NCBI GenBank assembly: GCA_902760865.1
Contig: CACWID010000018.1
Span: forward strand, 1 to 58,650
Length of the DNA stretch: 58,650 nt
Direction: 5' to 3'
Source of the DNA: an uncultured Bacteroidales bacterium
GTDB lineage: Bacteria > Bacteroidota > Bacteroidia > Bacteroidales > Muribaculaceae
Numbering within the stretch: the first letter of the stretch is position 1; each line of letters begins with the position of its first letter. The notes under the pieces were generated by a model. It had not been told where the DNA came from. It worked only from the letters and a program-made list of their open reading frames with translations, and made no database searches. The translations under genes were made by a program, and so were the position numbers. This document shows, piece after piece, positions 31,614 to 40,709 of the stretch.

Positions 31614-32999
31614 TCAGATCAGCGAAAGCACGATCTGCTTGACGTCCTCGCCAAGCCGCTCGGCTTCCTGCATCGTGTGCGCCTCGCTATAGATGCGGAT
31701 GATGGGCTCGGTGTTGCTCTTGCGCAGGTGTACCCAGCTGTCAGCAAAATCGATCTTCACGCCGTCGATGGTGGTCATCTGCTCGCCCTGATAGTGCTTT
31801 TCTACAGCCTTGAGGATGGCATCCACGTCCATTTCGGGTTTGAGCTCGAGTTTGGTCTTGGCGATGCTGTACTGGGGATAGGTCTGCTTCAACTGGCTGA
31901 CGGTCTTGCCGCTGCGGGCCAGCAAGGACAGGAACAGGGCCACGCCCACGAGAGCATCACGGCCGTAGTGGCTGGCAGGATAGATGACGCCGCCATTGCC
32001 CTCGCCGCCGATGACGGCACCGGTACGGCGCATTTCGGTGGTCACGTTGACCTCGCCGACAGCCGCGGCAGTATAGGAGCATCCGTGGTTGGCGGTCACG
32101 TCGCGCAGGGCACGTGATGACGACAGGTTGCTCACTGTTGAGCCGGGAGTGTGCGCCAGCACATAGTCGGCAACTGCTACCAGCGTGTATTCCTCGACAA
32201 AGAACTCACCATTCTCCATGACGATGGCCAGGCGGTCCACATCGGGATCGACAACAAAGCCGACGTCTGCCTTGCCCTGTCGCATAAAGTCACTGATAGC
32301 CGTCAGGTTTTGGGGAATAGGCTCGGGCGTGTGGCCGAAGTTACCCGTCGGGTCACAGAAGAGTTTCTCCACCCGCTTCACGCCGAGTGCCTCAAGCAAC
32401 TGAGGGATGGCAATGCCACCCACCGAATTGACTGCATCGACAGCGACGGTGAAGTCTGCTTTGCGAATGGCTTCGACGTCAACGAGGTCCAGTGCCAGCA
32501 CATGGTCGATGTGACGACGCAGCCAGGTGTAGTTTTTCTGCTCACGGCCCAGGTGGTCCACGTCGGCATAGTCAAAGTCTTCGGCTTCGGCCAGTCGCAG
32601 CACTTCCTTGCCCTCGGCATCAGTGAGAAATTCACCGTTGTGGTTGAGCAGTTTGAGGGCATTCCACTGTTTGGGATTGTGCGAAGCTGTGATGATGATG
32701 CCGCCACAGGCATGCTCGCCCACCACTGCAAGTTCGGTCGTGGGAGTAGTGGCCAGACCGATGTTGACCACATCAAAGCCCATACCCATGAGCGTTCCGA
32801 CAACGGTATTCAGCACCATGCGGCCCGAAAGACGGGCATCACGCCCGACGACAATGACGTTGGAGCGCACCGGCGAGTTGCGGCGCATGAAGGTTGCATA
32901 AGCAGAAGTGAACTTGACGATGTCGAGTGGCGACAGTCCGTCACCGGCCTTGCCGCCGATGGTGCCGCGTATTCCTGATATTGATTTGATAAGTGACAT
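31614..32999 (-). CDS. glmM: Phosphoglucosamine mutase (461 aa)
   Basis: Alpha-D-phosphohexomutase family. The N-terminus SGIRGTIGG matches the substrate-proximal loop; the phosphoserine loop is IITASHNPKQWN; the magnesium loop is DPDVDRLA; the sugar-specificity loop is GGEGNGG; the phosphate-binding loop is RKSNTEPIIRIY. It converts glucosamine-6-phosphate to glucosamine-1-phosphate for UDP-GlcNAc, peptidoglycan and LPS. Conservation of GEGNGG agrees with GlmM rather than phosphomannomutase, though dual activity is possible. It is the last gene of nrnA-DUF4827-glmM, an arrangement I know from other Bacteroidales. Confidence 0.92.
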   Translation of the reverse strand: MSLIKSISGIRGTIGGKAGDGLSPLDIVKFTSAYATFMRRNSPVRSNVIVVGRDARLSGRMVLNTVVGTLMGMGFDVVNIGLATTPTTELAVVGEHACGGIIITASHNPKQWNALKLLNHNGEFLTDAEGKEVLRLAEAEDFDYADVDHLGREQKNYTWLRRHIDHVLALDLVDVEAIRKADFTVAVDAVNSVGGIAIPQLLEALGVKRVEKLFCDPTGNFGHTPEPIPQNLTAISDFMRQGKADVGFVVDPDVDRLAIVMENGEFFVEEYTLVAVADYVLAHTPGSTVSNLSSSRALRDVTANHGCSYTAAAVGEVNVTTEMRRTGAVIGGEGNGGVIYPASHYGRDALVGVALFLSLLARSGKTVSQLKQTYPQYSIAKTKLELKPEMDVDAILKAVEKHYQGEQMTTIDGVKIDFADSWVHLRKSNTEPIIRIYSEAHTMQEAERLGEDVKQIVLSLI

Positions 33000-33060
33000 T
33001 ATCTAGATTACGGTTTTATAGTTTATTGTTTAGGGTTAATGCCCACTACGGGCCAAATGG

Positions 33061-33645
33061 TTAAATCTGGCTGTGGAAGTAGCGGACGTGATAGAAGAAG
33101 GGGGTCACATAGGAGATTTCGTTCGTAAAGCCGAACTGCGACTTGATGACGAGGTTGACCTCACATTCCACACCGAGGAACATGAGCGGGTACTGCAGGC
33201 CGTAGCCCCACTGTGACGAGCTGGGAAGAGTGTAGTCGGAATAGTTAAATGAGCACGACTGGGCGTCCATCGCCGTCTCGTTACCGCTATAGACCGTCCA
33301 GGTGCCGTCGGCATACCAGGTAGCCAGATTATAGCGCGAGTAGCGGAAATAGATGGGTTCACTCTTCTTGGCCTTGTCGTTTTTCCGGTCACCGGCATTA
33401 AGCACCTGCATATAGACGTTGCCGTCAGGATCAACACGGTAGAAGGGGGCATTCTCGCCCACCTCAAAGACGGAGTCCTTGGGAATCTTCATCTCAACGC
33501 GATGGTTGGACAGATAGGAGTTGACGGCATTGCGTTCCTCGTTCAGGCGGTCGGCGTATGACTGGTCGTTGTTACATGCGCAGAGCAGCATGAGGGTCGT
33601 CAGGCCCAATAAAACAGTTTTGTTAAGGATGTTCTTCATTATCAT
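33061..33645 (-). CDS. DUF4827 lipoprotein (194 aa)
   Basis: A lipoprotein signal ends in LLCAC. The mature part begins SYADRLNEERNAVNSYLSNH and has IPKDSVFEVGENAPFYRVD, the pattern of DUF4827, which resembles FKBP-type peptidyl-prolyl isomerases in outline; activity is unproven. The start overlaps the nrnA stop by 4 nt (an alternative ATG lies two codons downstream). It ends 61 nt before glmM. The fixed neighbourhood suggests an envelope role, but the family has no known function that I can name. Confidence 0.88.
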   Translation of the reverse strand: MIMKNILNKTVLLGLTTLMLLCACNNDQSYADRLNEERNAVNSYLSNHRVEMKIPKDSVFEVGENAPFYRVDPDGNVYMQVLNAGDRKNDKAKKSEPIYFRYSRYNLATWYADGTWTVYSGNETAMDAQSCSFNYSDYTLPSSSQWGYGLQYPLMFLGVECEVNLVIKSQFGFTNEISYVTPFFYHVRYFHSQI

Positions 33646-34694
33646 TGTTCTTGTGTTGTTTGTTCTTCGGGATGGGTATCGGGGAAGAGGTCGGACAGTA
33701 TCTGATGGAAAATCGCCACTGCCTCGTCGAGCGTGCCGGAAAAGTCGCCGCCGGCAGCATTGAGATGACCACCTCCGCCAAAGTAGCGCGTGCAGATGTC
33801 ACTCACCGAGAAATCGCCCTGAGAGCGGCAAGAGACTTTAATCTTGTCGGCATCCTCGCGCAGGAACATGCTCCAATAGATCTCAGGAATGGCGAGGGGC
33901 TTGTTGACGAGGGTCTCGGTATCTCCACGGCTGTAATTGAAGCGCTCCAGTTCCTCCTTGTTCAGCACGATCAAGGCGGCACCCTGCTCGGGGTAGAGTT
34001 CCATCTTCTGGCTCATGGCATAGCCCTGGAGACGCAGGCTGTCGGCGCTGAAAGTGTTCATCGCCTTATTGTAGAGGGTAATGCGGTCGATGCGGCGGCG
34101 CATGATCGATGCCATGATTTCGTAGAACTCGGGGTTGTCACAGCTGTAGGCAAAGCCACCCGTATCGGTTGTCATGCCGACATACAAGCAACTTGCAGCA
34201 TGACGGTCGAGCAAGCGCAGCAGGCCCATCTGCATCAGCACGCGGAAAACCAGTTCGCACGTCGATGACGTCTCGGGAAACGAGACCATCACATCGAAGT
34301 CATTGTCGGGGTTCAGGTGATGGTCGATGAGGATGCGACGCGCCTTCAGTGGAGCCATAACCTCTCCCAAGCGGTCGATTCGGGACAAGGAATTGTAGTC
34401 GAGGCAGAAAATCAACTGTGCCTGTTCCAGCACATTGCGTGCCCGCATCTCATGCTTGGTGAACACCACCAGCTCGCGCACGCCAGGAACGAACTCCAAC
34501 GACTTGGGAGCCATGTCGGGGGTCACCACCGTCGCCTCCTTGCCCATTCGGCGCAGAACATGGCAAAGCGCCAACGTCGAGCCAAGGGCATCTCCGTCGG
34601 GTGACTTGTGGCATGTGATGGCAATGCGCTGCACGCTGTCTATCGCCATGCGAATCCTCTCCAAGACATGTTCATCAATAATGGGAGTGATCAT
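33642..34694 (-). CDS. nrnA: DHH-family nanoRNase / pAp phosphatase (350 aa)
   Basis: DHH phosphoesterase motifs: CHKSPDGDALGS (motif I), FCLDYNSLSRID (II), ILIDHHLNPD (III, the DHH itself), MTTDTGGF (IV), and the DHHA1 signature GGGGHLNAAGG at the C-terminus. Such proteins degrade 2-5 nt RNA and dephosphorylate 3'-phosphoadenosine-5'-phosphate, and some hydrolyse cyclic-dinucleotide products such as pApA. Cytoplasmic. First gene of the nrnA-DUF4827-glmM operon. Its 5' leader carries an octamer repeat and a hairpin element also found before the 40710 gene. Confidence 0.93.
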   Translation of the reverse strand: MITPIIDEHVLERIRMAIDSVQRIAITCHKSPDGDALGSTLALCHVLRRMGKEATVVTPDMAPKSLEFVPGVRELVVFTKHEMRARNVLEQAQLIFCLDYNSLSRIDRLGEVMAPLKARRILIDHHLNPDNDFDVMVSFPETSSTCELVFRVLMQMGLLRLLDRHAASCLYVGMTTDTGGFAYSCDNPEFYEIMASIMRRRIDRITLYNKAMNTFSADSLRLQGYAMSQKMELYPEQGAALIVLNKEELERFNYSRGDTETLVNKPLAIPEIYWSMFLREDADKIKVSCRSQGDFSVSDICTRYFGGGGHLNAAGGDFSGTLDEAVAIFHQILSDLFPDTHPEEQTTQEQ

Positions 34695-34696
34695 TG

Positions 34697-34762
34697 TTTC
34701 TCAGTTTTTCAGTTCTTCAGTTGCCGGTTTTCAGCGGAAAAAGCTTGCTGTTGACAGCTGAA
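34697..34762 (-). repeat. Octamer repeats and shared hairpin element in the nrnA leader
   Basis: On the minus strand CTGAGAAA, CTGAAAAA and CTGAAGAA lie with 8-nt period just before the start codon. Upstream, TTCAGC and GCTGAAAACC can pair. TTCAGCTGTC and GCTGAAAACC also occur, in the same order and sense (TTC-rich arm varies slightly), in the leader of the 40710 gene. Confidence 0.55.
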
Positions 34763-34779
34763 TTAACTATAACAAACGG

Positions 34780-34787
34780 CAAAGGTA
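34780..34787 (-). promoter_or_regulatory. Putative -7 element (TACCTTTG) of the nrnA operon
   Basis: TACCTTTG on the minus strand, 86 nt before the nrnA start, which places the repeat and hairpin inside the transcribed leader. The -33 is weak. Confidence 0.5.
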
Positions 34788-34885
34788 ACACTTTTTCTCA
34801 ACAATCTTATATACGGCCCGCACAATTATTTTATTGCATGAGTCAAAAACAATTCTCCTGATGAGAGAAATCCAAAACAATTTCT

Positions 34886-34893
34886 TACCTTTG
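34886..34893 (+). promoter_or_regulatory. Putative -7 element (TACCTTTG) of the GH20 gene
   Basis: TACCTTTG, 48 nt before the ATG at 34941; no convincing TTTG at -33. Confidence 0.5.
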
Positions 34894-34940
34894 CAAGACA
34901 GATATCATCGCTTAACCTATTAATAAATTATCATATCATT

Positions 34941-36602
34941 ATGCAAACCAAACATCTGCTTTTTCCACTGTTATTATTGCTGTGCGCCCTGGCCGTCGCC
35001 ATGCCGATGGCTTCACAAACCAGCAGGGCCGACTACCGCATCGTCCCCCTGCCCGACCGAATCGACGGAGTGAAGGGGTCTGACTTCCGACTGACCGGCA
35101 ACTGTCTGATCAATTACTCGACAGGTAACCGCGAAATGGAACGCAACGCACAGATGCTGAGCCAATATGTAGAGGACTTGACGGGTATTCACCTGAGCAT
35201 CCGTCCCACTCTGGCCAGCAAGGACCAAGCGGGCAACATCACGCTGGCCCTTGACCCGTCGCTGAACAACGACGAGGGTTACCGCCTGACCGTCACCCCC
35301 AGAGGAGTTGAAGTGACCGGCAAGACCGCAGCCGGCGTCTTCTACGGCATTCAGACGCTGCGCAAGTCACTGCCTGTCGGCACATGCACGACCGTCAACC
35401 TCCCGCCGGTCCAAGTGACCGACAGTCCGCGCTTCGTCTATCGCGGTATGCACCTGGACTGCTCGCGCCACTTCTTCGGCGTCGAGACGGTGAAACGCTA
35501 CCTGGACATCATGGCGCTGCACGGCATGAACCGCCTGCACTGGCACCTGACCGACGACCAAGGCTGGCGTGTAGAGATCAAGAAATATCCCCGACTGACC
35601 GAGGTGGGTGGCTGGCGCGACGGCACCGTCCTGGGCCACAACTCGGCAGTCAACGACGGCATCCGTTACGGCGGTTACTACACCCAAGAGGAGATCAAGG
35701 ATATCGTGCGATATGCCGCTGATCGCTATATCACCATCATCCCCGAAATCGACATGCCGGGCCACATGCTGGGCGCACTCGCTGCCTATCCCTATCTGGG
35801 CTGTACTGGAGGGCCATATAAGGTATGGGGCCAGTGGGGAGTGACCGATGATATCCTGTGCGTGGGCAAAGACATAACACTGGATTTTGTCAAGGACGTC
35901 CTCGACGAGGTGATGCAGCTGTTCCCTGGTGAATATATCCACATCGGTGGTGACGAGTCGCCGCGCGTGAGGTGGCAGCAGTGCCCCCTGTGCCAGGAGC
36001 GTATCAGCAACGAAGGTATCCGTGCCCAGGGGAAGCAGAGCGCCGAGGCGCTCCTACAGGGCTGGTTCACGACCCAGGTGCAGCATTACCTTGCCGAGCA
36101 CGGCCGCCGCATCATCGGTTGGGACGAGCTGCTGGGCTGTGACGTGGACACCACGGCTACCATCATGTCATGGACGGGTGCTGAACCAGGAGCCAAAGGT
36201 GCCAAGCTGGGCCACGACGTGATCATGACGCCCAACACGCCGATGTACTTTGACCACTATCAGACGAAGAATTACTGGAACGAGCCGACGGCATTCGGCG
36301 GTTGCGCGACACTGAAGATGGTCTATGACTTTGAGCCCGTCGCCGCCGACCTGCCCGCCGAGATGCGCCATCACATCCTGGGCGCCCAGGCCAACGTATG
36401 GACCGAGTACATCACCTGTGAGCCGCAGATCCAGTATCAGATACTGCCGCGCATGGCAGCCCTGGCCGAGCTGCAATGGCTGCAACCCGAGGATAAAGAC
36501 TTCCAGGACTTCATGACCCGTCTGCCACGTCTTGTAGAGATCTACAAGCTCTATGGCTGGACCTATCGCGCCCGCAGCCTCACACATCCTGACGAGCAAT
36601 AG
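34941..36602 (+). CDS. Beta-N-acetylhexosaminidase, glycoside hydrolase family 20 (553 aa)
   Basis: A signal peptide ends near MASQ, so it is exported to the periplasm or surface. The GH20b accessory domain covers about 25-155. The catalytic barrel follows: RGMHLDCSRHFF, LHWHLTDDQGWRVEIKKYP, EIDMPGHMLG, and HIGGDESP with the Asp338-Glu339 pair used in substrate-assisted catalysis. WTEYI and WDELLG are further family motifs. It removes terminal GlcNAc or GalNAc from host glycans, chitin oligomers or peptidoglycan fragments. It precedes, 62 nt apart, a large dockerin-bearing amidase, so co-expression in glycan or cell-wall breakdown is plausible. Confidence 0.95.
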   Translation: MQTKHLLFPLLLLLCALAVAMPMASQTSRADYRIVPLPDRIDGVKGSDFRLTGNCLINYSTGNREMERNAQMLSQYVEDLTGIHLSIRPTLASKDQAGNITLALDPSLNNDEGYRLTVTPRGVEVTGKTAAGVFYGIQTLRKSLPVGTCTTVNLPPVQVTDSPRFVYRGMHLDCSRHFFGVETVKRYLDIMALHGMNRLHWHLTDDQGWRVEIKKYPRLTEVGGWRDGTVLGHNSAVNDGIRYGGYYTQEEIKDIVRYAADRYITIIPEIDMPGHMLGALAAYPYLGCTGGPYKVWGQWGVTDDILCVGKDITLDFVKDVLDEVMQLFPGEYIHIGGDESPRVRWQQCPLCQERISNEGIRAQGKQSAEALLQGWFTTQVQHYLAEHGRRIIGWDELLGCDVDTTATIMSWTGAEPGAKGAKLGHDVIMTPNTPMYFDHYQTKNYWNEPTAFGGCATLKMVYDFEPVAADLPAEMRHHILGAQANVWTEYITCEPQIQYQILPRMAALAELQWLQPEDKDFQDFMTRLPRLVEIYKLYGWTYRARSLTHPDEQ

Positions 36603-36664
36603 GCGATATCCCTTAATGAAACCTCCATAACCAATTCAATGTTTTACTTTAAATAAATCTTTAC

Positions 36665-39600
36665 ATGATGAAAAAGATTCTGCTGCTGATGTTCACCGTC
36701 GTCGTGACCGCCGGCACCGCACTGGCGGTCACTGCCGACGATGTGCGCATCTACATCAACCCGGGACATGGCAGTTGGGGTCCCAACGACCGGCCGATGG
36801 CCACTATCCCTTACCCGATGCTGTCCTCGACCGGCAGGCCGGACACCTGCGGCTTCTACGAGAGCAACACCAACCTGTGGAAAGCCTTCGAGATGCGCGA
36901 CGCACTGGTGCGCATGGGCGTGAACCCACAGAACATCACCATGTCAAGGACGGCAAACGGCCCCTACCCCTACGTGAACGGAGCCAGCAATGAATTCCAG
37001 TACAACAAGAAAGTGAGTGTCATTGCAGCCGAGGCCGAAGAAGGGGATTATGACATGTTCGTGTCGATTCACTCCAACGCCAAGGTAGATGGCGACAGGA
37101 CCAATTACCCGCTGTACATCTACCGCGGCACCAATGCCAGCGAGGCGGTGAGCGGCAGCAATGCGATGTGCCAGGCGAGTTGGCCCCTCCACTGGATGAA
37201 TGAGGTGGACCCCACCTACTGTGAATCCCGCACCATCGACAAGACACATCCCTACATCGTGGGCGACGTCAGTTTCTATAACGGTGGGTCGAACTCCACC
37301 AACAGTGCGTCAGGAATCACCTATTACGGCTACCTGGGCGCCTTGAAACACGGTGTGCCGGGATTTCTGGTCGAGGGTTATTTCCACACCTATCAACCCG
37401 CCCGCCACCGCGCATTGAACCAGGACTACTGCCGTCAGGAGGGCCTGCGCCTTGCCCGCGGAGCCGCAGCCTACTTCGGCATCAGCGGTGAGAACAAGGG
37501 CTACATCATGGGCAGCGTCAAGGATGCCGTGAACAGCCTGGAGCACAGCCTGTACTCCTACGCCGACGGCACGCTTGATGCCCATGCGCCCATCAACGGT
37601 GCCACGGTCAAACTCTACAAGGGCAGCACCCTCGTGGGCACCTACAAGACCGACAACAACTACAATGGCATCTTTGTCTTCAGCGGGCAGGAACCCGGCA
37701 ATGACTACAGCATCAGCGTCACTGCCAGCGGCTACAACAGCCTGACCGGCCAAGGCAACTACACAGTGAGTGCCGACGAGACTACCTATATGGTACTCTA
37801 TATGACAGGAGGCTCGCCCAGCACGGGTACTGTCAAGGGCATCTTCGCCTATGACCTGAACCGCATCATGGACGGTGACGGCAGCTATGTATTCTCATTC
37901 AAGAGCAACAGCCCTGCAACGGCCGCCAGCCTCGTTTTCAACGACAGCATCACTGGCGAAGAGGTGGGACGCATCGCCCTGAGCGACATTGTCGAGGGAC
38001 AGAATACAGTGACCCTCAGACCCGAGGAATTGCCCGGCACCGACGGACAGGTGCTCTCCTGGGCGGTGAACGTCGTGGGCGAGGCCATCACGAGCATTGA
38101 GCGCGTGAACGGCATCAACGCCAGCTACACCCGCGCCACGGTAGCCATCGACCGTAGCCCCGAGAGTACCCACTTCGGCACCATCTATGTGGGTGAGCGC
38201 GTCGATAAGGAGCATGCTGGAAACGGCCTCTATGCGTGTGACATCAACGGAGCGCCGCGCGACACGACCGTCTATCGCGGCGGTCAGGTCCTAAGCAACT
38301 GCTTCCGCATCAGCGTTGACAGCGAGGGCAAGGTCTATATTCCCGACTGGGCCGATCCCTCATCGGGCATCTTTATCGCTGACCCCGACAATCTGGAAGG
38401 CACATTCACTCCTTTCTTTGAGGGAACCCGCCAAAGCAACGGCCTGATTACCAACAACGGCGAGAATGTGGGTGGCTCGGTTCCCAGCGTATGGGTAGAA
38501 GGGACCGGAGCCCATGCCAAGCTGTTTGCCTATCACGAGGACATAGCCGGGCCATCGGGCAACAAGAAAGGCATCGGCGTCTATGACATCGGGCAGAGCG
38601 ACGACACCCTGCTCACGACCTGGAACCACTCTCCGAGCAACTACCTGGACATCGGAGCGCTCGAGGCCAACGGCAACGGCAACATTATCGCCGACCCGGC
38701 TGGACGTGGCCTGTGGGTGGCACAATACCGCAGCAAGAGTCAGAACACCGCGGCGGTACCATCCATCGTGTTTACCGATTTCGACGGCAACGTGCTGTTC
38801 AATTCCGGCATCGACCTGACAACGCTGAATGGCTCAGTCATCTCCGGCTTTGCCATCAACAATGCCAACAACATGCTGGTTATCAATGATGGTGACGGCG
38901 TGCTGCAGTTCTTCAATATCACGTGGGACGGCAATACTCCCACGCTGTCGCCCACCGGCATGACCTATACTGCCGATGCCCGTACCAGCAGTGGAGCCAT
39001 CCATCAGATGGCCTTTGACTGGGGCGGCAACCTGGTGTGTGCCGGCAAGAACATCGGCATCTACTCCATTCCCACCGACGATAACCAGAGCACCACGCCT
39101 GCCCGTTCGGCACTGAGTGTCGTCAAGCGGGAGGTCGTAGTGACACCTCCTGTGAAGGGCATCTTCGCCTATGACCTCAACAGCAGCGAGGGCGATGAGG
39201 GCAGCTACACCTTCACGTTCAAGTCCAACAGCGACGCCACGACCGCCCACCTTGTCTTTACCGACAATCAGACAGGACAGGAAGTGGGCCGCGTGGCAAT
39301 GGAGAACATTATCGAGGGAGAAAACACGGTCACGCTGACCAAGGACCAGCTGCCCGGCAATAACGGGCAGGTAATGAACTGGGCCGTGAACCTCACTGGT
39401 GAAGCCATCACGAGCATCGAGCGCCTCAACGAGGTAAATGCCACCTACACCCGTGCCATGGTGGCTATCGACCGAAGTCCCGAGAGTGCCCACTTCGGCA
39501 CCATCTATGTGGGCGAGCGCATTGATAAGGAGAATGCCGGAAACGGCCTGTACGCCTGCGACATCAACGGTCGTCCCACCAACACGACAGTCTATAACGG

Positions 39601-40639
39601 CGGCATCTCGTGGTCCAACAACATGCGTCTGGCCGTTGATGGCGAGGGCAAGGTTTACATTCCCGAATGGGGCGATGCCAGGTCGGGCATCTATATTGCC
39701 GATCCCGATAACCTGAACGGCCCGTTCACACAGTTCTTTGTCGGGTCACGCAACAGCGACGGACTGATCACCAACAATGGCGAGAGCGTCGGCGGCTCTG
39801 TTCCTGGCGTTTGGATTCAAGGCTTTGGGGCCGAGACCAAGCTCTATGCCTTCCTGGAGGATGTCATCGCACCCTCGGGCAAGGGCAACAATGTGGGCAT
39901 CTACCACATCGGGCAGGAAGACGGCAGCCTGGCCAGCACATGGGACAAAGCGCCCGACACGTTGCTGGATGTGGGCAGCCTGATGATCAACGGCAACGGC
40001 AACATCATCGCCGATGCCGGTGGTCGCGGCACCTGGGTGATGCAGTACCGCTACAAGGGCGAGAACAAGCCCGCGGTGCCCTCACTCCTGTTTGTCGACA
40101 ACGGCGGCAACATCGCCTTCAATAGCGGTAGCGACCTGCCGTCGCTCAACGGCTCTCTCATGTCGGGCTTTGCCATCAACGACGACGGCGACCTGATGGT
40201 CATCAACGACGGTGACGGTGTGCTGCAATTCTATCACATCGAGTGGAGCGGCGACACCCCGGCATTGACCTCGACCGGCGTGACCTACACCGCCGATGCC
40301 CGTGCAAACAACAACGCCATCTACCAGATGGCCTTCGACTGGGGCGGCAACCTTGTGTGCGCCGGCAAGAACATCGGCATCTACTCCATCCCAACCGATG
40401 ACAACCAGAGCACGACGCCGGCCAGGAAGGCCCTGACGGTCACCAAGGGCCAAGCCTATACCTTAGGCGACGTTAACTGCGACGGCAGGTTGTCGATTGC
40501 CGATGTGACCTGCCTGATCAACCACCTGCTGGGAGGCAATCCGCAGCCGTTCAACAGCGATGCCGCCGATGTCAACAATGACAGCAGGATTACCATTGGC
40601 GACGTCACAGCGCTCATCAATAGCATATTAACACATTAA
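36665..40639 (+). CDS. Large secreted amidase_3-type protein with two 440-residue repeats and a dockerin (1324 aa)
   Basis: After the signal peptide (1-24), residues about 27-272 form an N-acetylmuramoyl-L-alanine amidase domain: zinc ligands His35 (INPGHG), Glu66 (FYESNTNLWKAFE) and His136 (SIHSNA), and a probable catalytic Glu238 (FLVEGYFHTYQPARH). A carboxypeptidase-regulatory-like Ig module spans about 279-380. Two tandem copies of a beta-rich segment follow (about 389-821 and 829-1261), each starting GIFAYDLN and ending GIYSIPTDDNQSTTPAR, probably propellers. The C-terminus (about 1266-1324) has two dockerin loops (GDVNCDGRLSIADVTCLI, ADVNNDSRITIGDVTALI). It probably cleaves peptide from glycan in cell walls. 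The dockerin parallels that of the C10 protease at 21779. Confidence 0.88.
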   Translation: MMKKILLLMFTVVVTAGTALAVTADDVRIYINPGHGSWGPNDRPMATIPYPMLSSTGRPDTCGFYESNTNLWKAFEMRDALVRMGVNPQNITMSRTANGPYPYVNGASNEFQYNKKVSVIAAEAEEGDYDMFVSIHSNAKVDGDRTNYPLYIYRGTNASEAVSGSNAMCQASWPLHWMNEVDPTYCESRTIDKTHPYIVGDVSFYNGGSNSTNSASGITYYGYLGALKHGVPGFLVEGYFHTYQPARHRALNQDYCRQEGLRLARGAAAYFGISGENKGYIMGSVKDAVNSLEHSLYSYADGTLDAHAPINGATVKLYKGSTLVGTYKTDNNYNGIFVFSGQEPGNDYSISVTASGYNSLTGQGNYTVSADETTYMVLYMTGGSPSTGTVKGIFAYDLNRIMDGDGSYVFSFKSNSPATAASLVFNDSITGEEVGRIALSDIVEGQNTVTLRPEELPGTDGQVLSWAVNVVGEAITSIERVNGINASYTRATVAIDRSPESTHFGTIYVGERVDKEHAGNGLYACDINGAPRDTTVYRGGQVLSNCFRISVDSEGKVYIPDWADPSSGIFIADPDNLEGTFTPFFEGTRQSNGLITNNGENVGGSVPSVWVEGTGAHAKLFAYHEDIAGPSGNKKGIGVYDIGQSDDTLLTTWNHSPSNYLDIGALEANGNGNIIADPAGRGLWVAQYRSKSQNTAAVPSIVFTDFDGNVLFNSGIDLTTLNGSVISGFAINNANNMLVINDGDGVLQFFNITWDGNTPTLSPTGMTYTADARTSSGAIHQMAFDWGGNLVCAGKNIGIYSIPTDDNQSTTPARSALSVVKREVVVTPPVKGIFAYDLNSSEGDEGSYTFTFKSNSDATTAHLVFTDNQTGQEVGRVAMENIIEGENTVTLTKDQLPGNNGQVMNWAVNLTGEAITSIERLNEVNATYTRAMVAIDRSPESAHFGTIYVGERIDKENAGNGLYACDINGRPTNTTVYNGGISWSNNMRLAVDGEGKVYIPEWGDARSGIYIADPDNLNGPFTQFFVGSRNSDGLITNNGESVGGSVPGVWIQGFGAETKLYAFLEDVIAPSGKGNNVGIYHIGQEDGSLASTWDKAPDTLLDVGSLMINGNGNIIADAGGRGTWVMQYRYKGENKPAVPSLLFVDNGGNIAFNSGSDLPSLNGSLMSGFAINDDGDLMVINDGDGVLQFYHIEWSGDTPALTSTGVTYTADARANNNAIYQMAFDWGGNLVCAGKNIGIYSIPTDDNQSTTPARKALTVTKGQAYTLGDVNCDGRLSIADVTCLINHLLGGNPQPFNSDAADVNNDSRITIGDVTALINSILTH
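37831..40449 (+). repeat. Tandem intragenic duplication, period 1320 bp
   Basis: The segment starting at 37831 recurs at 39151 with exact in-frame spacing of 1320 nt (440 codons). The copies are diverged at DNA level but keep long identical peptide blocks such as AIDRSPES, HFGTIYVGER, GNGLYACDING and DGDGVLQF, so this is an old domain duplication. Confidence 0.9.
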
Positions 40640-40645
40640 TTCGTC

Positions 40646-40693
40646 GGTTTTCGGTTGTCAGCCGTGCCATCAATCGGCTGACAGCTGAAAACC
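40646..40693 (+). repeat. Long hairpin in the leader of the 40710 gene
   Basis: Arms GGTTTTCGGTTGTCAGCCG (40646-40664) and CGGCTGACAGCTGAAAACC (40675-40693) pair over 19 bp with two G-T pairs and a 10-nt loop. The stem ends 16 nt before the ATG. It shares sequence with the nrnA leader element. It could also act as terminator of the amidase gene, but there is no T-run after it. Confidence 0.7.
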
Positions 40694-40709
40694 CAAATAT
40701 CATATAACA

